DNA from: Deltaproteobacteria bacterium HGW-Deltaproteobacteria-3
Lineage (GTDB): Bacteria; Desulfobacterota; Desulfobulbia; Desulfobulbales; Desulfurivibrionaceae
NCBI GenBank assembly: GCA_002841785.1
Contig: PHAW01000006.1
Location: 1 to 32,162 of the forward strand
Direction of reading: 5' to 3'
Length of the DNA stretch: 32,162 nt
The notes beneath the pieces are model-generated. The model did not search any database. It saw only the letters and a list, made by a program, of their open reading frames with translations, and was not told where the DNA came from. The translations under genes were made by a program, and so were the position numbers. Within the stretch, counting starts at the first letter, position 1. Each line of letters starts with the position of its first letter. Positions 10,156 through 20,300 of this stretch are shown here, one piece after another.

Positions 10156-10737
10156 ATGAGTCAGAACGATTTCAACCCGAAGATCCTGGGTTTTCTCTGC
10201 AACTGGTGCTGCTATGCCGCAGCGGACAGTGCCGGGGTTTCCCGTTACCAGTATCCGCCGAATCTGAGGACCATCCGGGTGATGTGCACCGGGCGTCTTG
10301 ATCCGGCCTTTGTTCTGCGTGGATTCGCCGAAGGCGCCGACGCCATCTTCTCCGGTGGCTGACAACTCGGTGAATGCCATTACCAGGTTGGTAATTACGA
10401 CGCGATGGGTGTGAGTGCAGTGGTGAAAAAGGTTCTGGCCGAGGTCGGGATCAAGCCGGAGCGGTTTGGTCTGCAGTGGGCCTCAGCGGCGGAGGCGCCG
10501 CGCTTTGTCAAACTGATCACCGATTTTACCATGAAGACCAAGGAGCTTGGCCCCATAGGCCAGGCGGAAGGCTTGAGCCCCGAGGAGTTGAAGGTCCGGA
10601 TCGGCAAGGCCCTTGCCCTGGTGAGCGACCGCAAGCTGCGGATCGCCCTGGGCAACGCCACCAAGACCATCCTGAGCAAGACCATCACCGCCGGACTGGA
10701 AGGCGGCGGCGGGGCGGAGGCTGCTGCCAAGAAGTAA
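10156..10737 (+). CDS. mvhD: MvhD/HdrA-associated [2Fe-2S] electron-transfer protein, selenoprotein
   Basis: MvhD passes electrons between a hydrogenase or dehydrogenase and HdrA. It is 193 aa with TGA 10360-10362 read as Sec69. The cluster ligands fall in CNWCCY (about 13-18), MCTGRLD (about 43-49) and GG-U-QLGECHY (67-75). In Cys forms the Sec position is the first cysteine of GCxxGxCHY. The C-terminal tail, about 60 residues, is Ala/Gly/Lys-rich at its end. AGGAG at 10141-10145 sits 10 nt before ATG 10156; a GTG at 10150 is also in frame but only 4 nt from that site. It is probably co-transcribed with hdrA and precedes a hairpin-T terminator. Confidence 0.93.
10360..10395 (+). promoter_or_regulatory. 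Selenocysteine codon and SECIS-like hairpin of mvhD
   Basis: UGA 10360-10362 is followed after 16 nt by a perfect 6-bp hairpin, ATTACC-AGGTT-GGTAAT, at 10379-10395. The GGU in the loop, about 24 nt from the UGA, fits bacterial SECIS elements. Confidence 0.72.
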
Positions 10738-10770
10738 GCGCGGTAAGCAGTACAGAAAAAGATGATCCAA

Positions 10771-10810
10771 CGGGAGGCGCGGACAGTTGTTCGCACCTCC
10801 CGTTTTTTTT
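10771..10810 (+). terminator. Rho-independent terminator after mvhD (repeat copy 1)
   Basis: An 11-bp stem with one mismatch (CGGGAGGCGCG / CGCACCTCCCG, 10771-10802) is followed by eight T (10803-10810), 33 nt after the mvhD stop. Nearly identical copies occur at 21055-21094 and 25374-25412. Copies 1 and 2 also share the AAGATG-TCCA flank upstream. Confidence 0.88.
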
Positions 10811-10874
10811 AAGTAATAAATAGTCGTAGCGACTTTGGCAAATCTAGCCTATAGTTTTTTCCTCTGATTGCTGT

Positions 10875-10911
10875 CGCCTGACATATCAGGAATTTCCTGA
10901 TATGTCAGGCG
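10875..10911. promoter_or_regulatory. Perfect 16-bp inverted repeat made of two palindromic sites; likely activator-binding region
   Basis: The arms CGCCTGACATATCAGG (10875-10890) and their exact complement (10896-10911) are separated by AATTT. Each arm is itself a palindrome of the form CCTGA-N4-TCAGG, giving two sites with centres 19 bp apart. The centre is about 140 bp upstream of the start site predicted from the sigma-54 match, the usual place for an NtrC-family enhancer-binding protein. No T-tract follows, so it is not a terminator. Confidence 0.6.
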
Positions 10912-11007
10912 ATTCCCCTCTCGACGCATTCATCCTCCATTTCGCTATTCTTTCAAGTTCAAATTATTTCAGTATGATGGGAGTTAATCTCCTGGCAACA
11001 ACACTCT

Positions 11008-11022
11008 TGGCACAGATTCTGC
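11008..11022 (+). promoter_or_regulatory. Sigma-54 (RpoN) -24/-12 promoter
   Basis: TGGCACAGATTCTGC matches the consensus TGGCACG-N4-TTGC, with the invariant GG (11009-11010) and GC (11021-11022) at the correct distance. The expected transcript start is about 11034, leaving a leader of nearly 290 nt before the glucan synthase. Confidence 0.7.
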
Positions 11023-11321
11023 TTTTAATAGCAATAGCAAAAAATTAAGCCGAAGTCCAAGCCCAGGCGGATGACACGGATTTAACCATAGTTGAAGCGC
11101 GGGTCAGCTTTTCCTCTCTTGGATGGTGTTGAGGACAAGCAGCTAAAACGCATCCTGCGTGCGAAGTCGGCAACCGCGACATCCTTCCGGTACTATTTCT
11201 CGATCCAGCACTTTGTACAATCTTCTGGAACAGTCCGCACAGTTCCTTTCTGAGTTCTCCGGTCAGATGAAATACTTCATTGTGACAGGATGCTCAGACT
11301 ACGTTGCGTAAAGGATACATC

Positions 11322-14300
11322 GTGGGCGTCGGCATTTTAATTGGTTATTTCGCAAAACATGATGAAGCGCACAAAGCCCTTCGGGAACTGGCGAAGCAGG
11401 GCTTCCGCCGCGCCGCCTTGGTGCATAAGGGGACGAATGGAGATGTTCATACAACAGACCCCTTCCTCTGGCGCCGTGCTTACGGCGTGGTCCTGGCCGC
11501 CATCCTGTCCGGCGGGAGCGCCGGAGTTGTTTTTCTCCTGCTGCACGGGTTGGGTTTGCTTCCGAGCGGCAACTTTTTTCTCCTGACTGTGTTCCTGGCC
11601 GCGATCACAATCTCCGTTTTAGCAGCTCTATTCTGGCTACGACGTTCAAGGTATGGCGTTGAGGCTGGGATCATCCGTGATCACGCCCGCTGGCTTGTGT
11701 CCGGGGAATCCGTTTTAATACTCCTGGCGCCGGTTGAATCTTTACCGCGTCCGGTGGCGTTGCTCCGGGAAAGCGGCGATATTCCACCGGCCCTATTTGT
11801 TATGCATCGCAAATGCGAGCGACGGGTTGAGGCGCGGGGCCACAAGGCACAACTTTCGCCTGCCCAGGTTATTGAGCATGCGCAACGTCATGCCCGGGAG
11901 CAGCAGGTGGACCTGAAGCCGCACCGCGGTTTTGAACTGCTCAAGCGCCTCAAGCAGTCCCGTAAGTGGGTCCACCAAGTATGTACGGATCTTGCCGCGG
12001 CGAGCCGTTTGGAACAGAAAGCCACGCCGGCGGCTGATTGGATCCTTGATAACGAGTACATCCTGGAGGGGAACACCCGTGATGTATTACGGAACCTTCC
12101 CCACCGTTTTTACCAACAACTGCCCACCCTGGCCTCTGATCCCTACAACGGGCTGCCGTGCATCTATGGTCTGGCCAAGGATCTCGTTTCCCATACAGAG
12201 CTGCGCCTTGACCGGGAGAATATCCTGGCGTTTATCGACGCCTACCAATCCGTGCGTACCTTGACCATCGGCGAACTCTGGGCGATCCCCCAGATGCTGC
12301 GCATCGCGCTGATCGAAAGCATCCAGAATCTGGCCGTCACCGCCTTGACCCATCTGCGTGAGCGACAGTTGGCCGATTTCTGGGCGAACCGGTTGATCGC
12401 TTCCAACCGCCGTGATGCCAACCAACTTTTCGCAATCCTGGAGGAACTCGCCACCACGGAATTGCATCCCAGTCCGTATTTTGCTACGCAGTTGGTGGGG
12501 TTACTGTACGACGAGGCCGCCGCATTGGCGCCGGTTAAAAACTGGCTTGAGCGCACACTTAAAACTCCCTTGCATGACCTCAATCTGCGAGAGCAGAACC
12601 GGCAGGTCAGGGAGCAGTTGGCGAGCGGCAATGCCTTCACCAGCTTGCGCCAACTCGCCCTGCTTGACTGGAGGGAGATCTTCGAGCAGCTCAGCCGGGT
12701 GGAGCAGGTGTTGCGTCGCGATCCGTCCGGAATCTATCTTGAAATGGATTTCGCAACCCGCGACCGTTGCCGTCGGGCGATAGAAGACCTTGCCCGCGCT
12801 GCCGGCCAGCCTGAGCAACAGGTCGCCGAGCGTGTCATCACGCTGGCAACCCAGGCAGGGCATGATTCAACAGGAGATGCACAACGCAGCTACGTCGGCA
12901 CCTGGCTGGTCGGCCCGGGACGGGCTGAACTGGTCCGGCTGTTGGCCTGCCATGAGAAGCTCCGTTATCGCATGCTGGAATGGATCTATTGCCATCACCT
13001 CGCCATATACGCCTTCGGCATCGGCGGTTTCTCCGCGCTGTTCGTTTTTCTGATCGTTGTTTTTGGCCTGATCCCCGGCTTCGGCCAGACCGGGCCATCG
13101 CTCGTTATCCAGGCGGGGTTGGTACTGCTCCTGCTCATTCCGGTCAGCCAGTTGGCCATCGAGGTGGTCAATTACCTGATCACCCGATTGTTGCCGCCCC
13201 GCCCCTTGCCCAAGATGGATTTCGAGGATTCCGGAATTCCTGATGCCTTCCGGACCTTGGTGGTCGTGCCGATGATGCTGGCGAATCCGGAAACGATCCG
13301 GAACGAGGCGGAGAAACTGGAAATCCGCTATCTGGCCAACAAGGAAGCAAATCTGTTCTTCAGCCTGTTCTCGGACTACACCGATTCAGCCACGTTTTCC
13401 CGGGAAGAGGACAACGGGCTGCTCGAAATCGCGCGGGCATGCCTGACAGAGCTCAATACACGCCATGGCGGCGAGCGGTTTTTTCTCTTCCATCGGGAGC
13501 GCACCTGGAGCGAATCCGAACAGAAATTTATCGGCTGGGAGCGCAAGCGGGGCAAGCTGGAGGAACTGAACCGGTTGATCGAGGGTACGCGTCCGGAAAA
13601 TGCTCCTGATTTGGTATATGTGGGCGACCCGGACCAATTGGCGGATATCCGTTTCATCATCACCCTGGACAGCGACACCCAGTTGCCGCACGCCTCGGCC
13701 CGTAGACTGGTCGAGACCCTGGCGCATCCCCTCAATCAGCCCCGCTTCGATGCAACAACGGGCAGGATCATGGACGGTTATACCATTATCCAGCCGCGGG
13801 TGAGCCCGACCTTGCCGAGCACGAGCGCCTCGGTCTTCAGCCGGCTTTTCAGCGATGCGGTGGGGATCGACCCCTATACCCAGGCGATTTCCGATGTCTA
13901 TCAGGACTTAAGCGGGGAAGGGTCGTACCATGGCAAGGGGATCTACGATGTCCGCACCTTCAGCCGGGTACTGTCGGGACGGTTCCCGGAAGAGCGGGTG
14001 CTGAGCCATGATCTGCTCGAGGGGGCGCATGTCCGGGTGGGGCTGGCCAGCGATATTGAACTTTTTGATGATTTTCCGCAAGGGTACCAGAGTTACAGCA
14101 AACGGGCCCATCGCTGGATTCGCGGCGACTGGCAGATTGCGGGGTGGATTTTCCCGCGTGTTCCCCTGGCTTCCGGTGAAAAAGTCCCCAACCCGCTCAC
14201 CCTCTTGAACCGCTGGAAGATTCTCGACAACTTGCGCCGCAGCCTTCTGCCTGTTACGAACGTAGGCCTGCTGTTGGCCTCTTGGTTTATTTCCCCGGGA

Positions 14301-17300
14301 ATCGGCGGGGTAGCTGCGCTGGTGGTTGGCATACAACTGCTTTTTCATCCCTTGGCGCAACCATTCACCATAGTTACCACCCGCAAGGGGTTGAGGTATT
14401 TCTCACCTGCCAAGCTGTTGCACGATGTGCTGCGGGCCTTTGTCGATGGTGCGCTGTTGCCGCACCAGGCAGCGGTGGCCCTGGATGCCATCGCCCGGGT
14501 CTGCTACCGCCGCATGATCTCCCAGCGCGACTTGTTGGAGTGGGTGGCCCAGGCCACCCATTGGCGCGCCGACCGTTGGCAGCCGCTCTTTGTCGCAGCC
14601 CTGTCATTTGGAAGCCTCTTCAGCATGATCGTGGGGGCGGCGATCTGGCGCTTCATGCCTGCTAGCCTGCCTGTTGCCATCCCCTGGCTCGTTTTATGGT
14701 TTATTTCCCCACTGCTCGGTTGGCTCCTGAATCTCCGGCCCGCTGAGCAGCCGCGGGAAAAACCGCTGCCGGAAACGGACCGCCGTTTCCTCCGGCAGGT
14801 CGCCCGGCGGACCTGGCGCTATTTCTCTTCCTTTGTCAGCGCCGATACTTCCTGGTTGCCTCCTGATAACTACCAGGTTGCCCATCAGAACAGTCTGGCC
14901 ATGCGAACCAGCCCGACCAACATCGGCCTCTGGATGACCAGCGCTCTGGGCGCCTATGACTCAGGCTACCTGACCATTAACCAGGTCGTGGAAAAGCTTG
15001 CCAATACCATGGCAACCATTGGTCGTCTGGAGCGTTACCAAGGGCATCTTCTCAATTGGTACGATATTCAGACCCTGGTTCCGCTTGAGCCTCGCTATGT
15101 CTCCACGGTTGACAGCGGCAATCTGTTGGGCGCCTTGTGGACTCTGGAGCAGGGGCTTGACGAGTTGACGCACGCTCCCCTCTTGGATGGCAAGGCCTTT
15201 GCCGGCCTGGCCGACACCGGGGAAATCTTGAAACAGGACGCAGCCTTGGAAGAAAATACCGGACTGTATCGCCAAACACTCGACCAGCTCCTGGCTGAAT
15301 GGAAGGCTCCGCCGTCCGGCATCGTCGATCTTCTCCGGTTGCAACGGCGGATGGAGGTCGATGTCAGGGCTTTGGTCGTTGCGGCAGGTGTTAAACCATG
15401 GGTTGGTGAGATTGAGCAACAGGTTGCGGCCTGGGTTCAGAACAGTGACCGCTATCTCACCTGGATCGAGATTCTCGCGGAAAAAACCGCGGAGGAGCTG
15501 GCCCCGCTGGGTTCGGTGGCCCTGCTTGCCATCCAGCATGATCTTGCCAAGGCGCCTTCGCTGCATGATATTGCCCATGACCGGATCGGGTCGATCATGA
15601 TTCTTCGTGCGATCCGCGAGGAATCTCTCCATGCCGGCGATCCCCTAGGCCCCTGGCTAGACCGGGTCTTCAAGGCATTTGCCACTTCGCAGTGGCTGGC
15701 CGGGGAAACCCTGGGAACGGCGACTCGGCTCATTGAGGATGTCCGCGAGTTGTCAGTAGCGCTGGACATGCGATTCCTCTATGACAACGGAAGCAAACTG
15801 TTCTCCATAGGCTTCAATGTTTCCACGGACGTTCTGGACGCTTCCCGTTACGATCTCCTGGCCAGTGAAGCGCGACTCGGTAGTTTCGTTGCCATTGCCC
15901 GGGGTGATATTCCGTTGGAACACTGGTTCTCCATGAGCCGCCTCTACGGCGCCATAGGGAGGCAGCGGGTGCTGCTCAGTTGGGCCGGGACCATGTTTGA
16001 ATACCTGATGCCGCTTTTGTTCCAGTACTCCTATGGCAACTCGCTTTTGGACAAGGCGGCCCGGGAAGCAGTGAGGATCCAGATCGCCTATGGCCGCACG
16101 CGACGGGTGCCGTGGGGTATTTCCGAGTCCGCCTTTGGCAATATGGATCTCAATAAAACCTATCAGTACAAAGCCTTCGGGGTTCCCCTGCTCGGCTTGA
16201 AACGCGGCCTGGAGGAACAACTGGTCATCGCGCCTTATGCCACCTTGCTGGCCTTGAACCTGGCGCCCAGTGAGACCGTGCGGAATCTGAAGCAACTTGC
16301 CGGGTTGGGGCTGCTTGCGGATTATGGGTATTACGAGGCCATGGATTTCAGCCGCCAAACGCAGCGGGTGGGCAAGCGCGGGGTGATAATCAAGACGTAT
16401 ATGGCCCATCACCAGGGCATGGCGTTTCTGGCCTTGACCAACTTCCTGCATGGCAACCCGTTCCCGCGCCGCTTCCATAGCGATCCACGGGTGCGCGCCT
16501 TTGAGGCGCTCCTTCAGGAACGCATCCCGACCCTTCCTGCGCTGCACCTGACCTCAACGCGGGAGAATGAGCCCACGTTGCTGAGCGTAGACCAGATTGC
16601 TCCGGCGGAAAGCATCTTTACCACGCCCCATACCGCCATTCCCCATAGCCTGCTGCTCAGCAACGGCCGCTATGGCGTGATGGTCACCAACAGCGGGGGC
16701 GGCTACAGTCAGTGGGGCGGCCAGGAACTCACCCGCTGGCGGTCGGATCAGACCTGCGATGCAATGGGAACCTTCTGCTACATCCATGAGGCCAATCCGG
16801 ATCGGGTCTGGTCCAGCACCTATCAACCGGCCGATGGGAAGCTGGAGGGGTATTCGGTCAACTTTGCTCTCGACCGGGCCGTGTTCCGGCGTGACGACAA
16901 TGGGCTGCATACCGAAACAGAGGTGATCGTCTCGCCGGAAGATGATGTGGAGATTCGCAGGATTACCTTGATCAACAGGACAACCCGCGCCCGCCATCTT
17001 AACCTCACCAGCTATGTCGAACTCTCCATGGCGCCCCACCGCGCGGATCGCCAGCACCCGGCCTTTAACAAGCTGTTCATCCAGACCGAAGCGCTCCCTG
17101 GGCAGCAAGTTCTCCTTGCCTACCGCAGAGCACGCAGCGAAGACGAGCTGCCTCTGTATGTGGCCCACCGCCTGACCTTTGAGCAGGCAGGGGTTGATGG
17201 CCCGCCTGAAAAAGATTGGCAGTTTGAAACCGACCGGAAACGGTTTATCGGTCGTGGTCACCCCCTTGCCAAACCCATGGGCGCCGTGCAAGAGCTCGGC

Positions 17301-20300
17301 AACAGCCAGGGCTTTGTCTTGGATCCGTGCTTGAGCCTGCGGCGGAGTGTCGTCTTGCAGCCGGGCCAGCACGCTCAGGTTTCCCTGGTGATTGCCGCCG
17401 GTGCAACCCGGGAAAAAGTTTTGCTGTTGATGGATAAATATTCCGAACCCCAGGAGATCAACCGGGCCATGGATTTTGCCTGGGTCTCGGCCCAGCAGCA
17501 GTTGCAGATGCTGCACATTCAGCCCGACGAAGCGCGCCGTTTCCAGCAACTGGCAAGTCACCTGCTGTTTCCCAACCTCCTCTTGCGTGCTGCCGGCGAG
17601 CAACTCGCCGAGAATCGCAAGGGCCAGGCCGGATTGTGGCCCTACGGCATTTCGGGCGACCTGCCCATAGCCCTGGTTACTATTGGGGAGACGCGGGATA
17701 TCAGTCTGGCCCGGCAGATGCTCCAGGCCTACACCTATTGGCGGATGCACGGCTTGTCGGTCGATCTGGTGATCCTCAACGAGGAACCCGGCAGTTATGA
17801 ACGGCCGCTCCAGGAACGATTGGAACGATTGATCCAGGCCCATTCCCTCATGAACGGGACGACCCAACCGGGCGGGATCTTCCTGCGCAATGCCGCGCTC
17901 ATTCCCGAGGAAGATCTGAAGCTCCTCAAGACCGTGGCCAGTGTCATGCTGGTGGCGGCACGCGGCACACTGCCCCAGCAATTGCGGGCGCCGATGGAGG
18001 CGCCTGAGTTGCTGGAAAGGCTGAGCCGAAAACGTGCGGTCCGGGAGCCCTCGGCTCCACTCCCCTTCATGGAGCTGAACTACTTCAACAGCCTTGGGGG
18101 CTTTACCCCGGATGGCCGTGAATACGCGATCTATCTCGGCCCCAATACCAACACCCCGGCACCCTGGGTGAACGTCATCGCCAACCCGACCTTCGGCACC
18201 ATGGTCAGCGAAACCGGGGCCGGCTTTACGTGGTATGGCAACAGCCAGCGCAATCGTCTGACCGGCTGGTCCAACGACCCGGTGCTTGACCCGGCTTCTG
18301 AAGCGCTGTACCTCCGCGACGAGGAAAGCGGCGTATTCTGGTCGCCGACCGCGGCGCCGGTCCGTGAGGAAACCGCCTATCGGGCCCGGCACGGGGCGGG
18401 TTATACGGTCTTCGAGCATAACAGCAACGGGATTGAGCAGGAACTCACCGTCTTCGTTCCGGTGGATGAGAACGGGGGGGTGCCGATCAAGCTCCAGTGT
18501 CTGCGGCTCACCAATGCATCCTCCAGAAGGCGCAGGCTCTCGCTGACCTATTATGTGGAATTGACCCTGGGCGAAAACCGTGAAACCTCGCAGATGCACG
18601 TCCAAACCAACTGGGATGACGAAGCCCAGGCCCTGCTGGGGCAAAACCGCTACCATCCAGAGTACCCGGAGCGGGTCGCCTTCGTGGCCCTGACTCCCCA
18701 GGCCGACTCGTACGGCGGCGACCGCACCGCCTTCATCGGCCGGAATCGCACCTTGGCGAACCCGGCAGCCATGGAACTGACCCACCTTTCACAGCGGACC
18801 GGGGCGGGGCTGGATCCATGCGCAGCACTCCGGGTTACCCTGGAATTGTCGCCGGGTGAGCAACGGGAGATCACCTGTATGCTGGGCCAGGCCGACTCCG
18901 TGGCCCACGCCCGGGAGCTGGTGCTCCGCTTTCAGGAGGAGAATGCTCTGGAAGAGGCGTTCGAGCAGAGCAAAGCGTGGTGGGCTGAACTGCTCGGCAC
19001 CATTGAAGTGCACACCCCGGAACTGGCCGCCGATCTGCTGATCAACCGCTGGCTGCAGTATCAGTCCTTAAGCTGCCGCCTCTGGGGCCGCTCCGCTTTT
19101 TACCAGTCCGGCGGCGCCTTCGGTTTCCGCGATCAGTTGCAGGATGTCCTGGCCTTTCTGTATGCCAGGCCCGAATTGGCCCGCGACCAGATCCTGCTCG
19201 CCGCCAGCAGGCAATTCAAGGAGGGCGATGTCCAGCATTGGTGGCATGAACCTGCCGGGGCAGGAATCCGCTCGCGTATCTCCGACGACCTGCTCTGGCT
19301 TCCATATGTGGTGGCGCAGTATGTCCGGACCACCGGTGATGCGGACCTGCTCAAGGCGGAGGTATCCTTCCTCAACGCTCCCACCCTGGCAGACGATCAG
19401 TATGAGGTGTTTTCCACGCCCGATGTCACCTTTGAACGCGCCACTATTTTTGAGCACTGCCGCCGCGCGGTCAGCCGCGGCCTGACCATCGGGCCCCACG
19501 GCCTTCCCCTGATGGGGACCGGGGATTGGAACGACGGCCTGAATCTGGTGGGCGCCGGGGGCAAGGGGGAGAGCGTCTGGCTCGCCTGGTTCCTTTGCGA
19601 GCTGCTGCAGGGGATGGTCGAAATGTCCAACTTGCTGCAAGAGCCGGAGCTGGGACGAACCTACCAAAAAAAGAGGCAGGACCTGATCCAGAGGGCGGAG
19701 CAGGCGGGCTGGGACGGGGAGTGGTATCTGCGGGGAACCTTCGACGATGGTTCTCCCCTTGGCTCCGCGGAAAACACCGAGGCGCGGATCGATTCCCTGC
19801 CCCAATCGTGGGCCTGGCTTTCCGGCGCCGCCGATCCGGCACGGGCGGAGCAGGGACTTGAGTCGGCCTGGAACCATCTTGTCCGTGAAGATGAAGGGCT
19901 GGTGCTGCTTTTTGCGCCTCCCTTCGACACATCCGAACCCTCGCCCGGCTACATCAAGGGCTATCCTCCCGGCGTGCGGGAGAATGGCGGCCAGTACACG
20001 CACGCCGCCTTATGGATGGCCATGGCCATGGCCCGCAAAGGGGAGGGGGAGCGGGCGGTGCAACTGCTGCGCATGCTCAATCCCATCGAGCACGCCCGCG
20101 ATGCCGAGGCGGTCTGGCATTACGGGGTTGAGCCCTACGTGGTCGCGGCAGATGTCTACCGGTTGCCCGGAAGGATAGGGCAGGGAGGCTGGTCGTGGTA
20201 TACCGGGGCGGCGGCCTGGATGTACCGGGCCTGGGTGGAAGAGGTGCTGGGCCTGCACATCCGGGACGGGCGGATGCGGGTGAATCCGGTCATCCCCGCG

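Larger units (their letters stand above)
10813..11321. other. Intergenic control region before the glucan synthase; no confident gene
   Basis: This gap of about 510 nt holds a tandem palindrome (10875-10911), a sigma-54 promoter match (11008-11022) and a long leader (about 11034-11321). One short frame (GTG 11159 to TAA 11309-11311, about 50 codons) is open but has no ribosome binding site and no family I recognise. Its stop overlaps the AAAGGA that probably serves the glucan synthase start. Confidence 0.6.

Noticed and set aside
7168-10380. A 1070-codon open frame on the - strand opposite hdrA and mvhD
   Set aside because: It is the mirror frame of GC-rich genes with clear FAD and iron-sulfur motifs on the + strand, and its translation has no recognisable domain. 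The - strand frames at 1321-2631, 2803-3996 and 16554-18785 and the + strand frame at 22162-23370 are shadows for the same reason.
10875-10911. Rho-independent terminator or insertion-sequence end
   Set aside because: There is no T-run after the hairpin and no transposase nearby. The two internal palindromes and the sigma-54 site downstream fit a regulatory region better.
11159-11311. Small + strand frame of about 50 codons before the glucan synthase
   Set aside because: It starts with GTG, lacks a ribosome binding site, and has no recognised family. Only the stop's overlap with the next ribosome binding site hints at coupling, which is too weak to call a gene.
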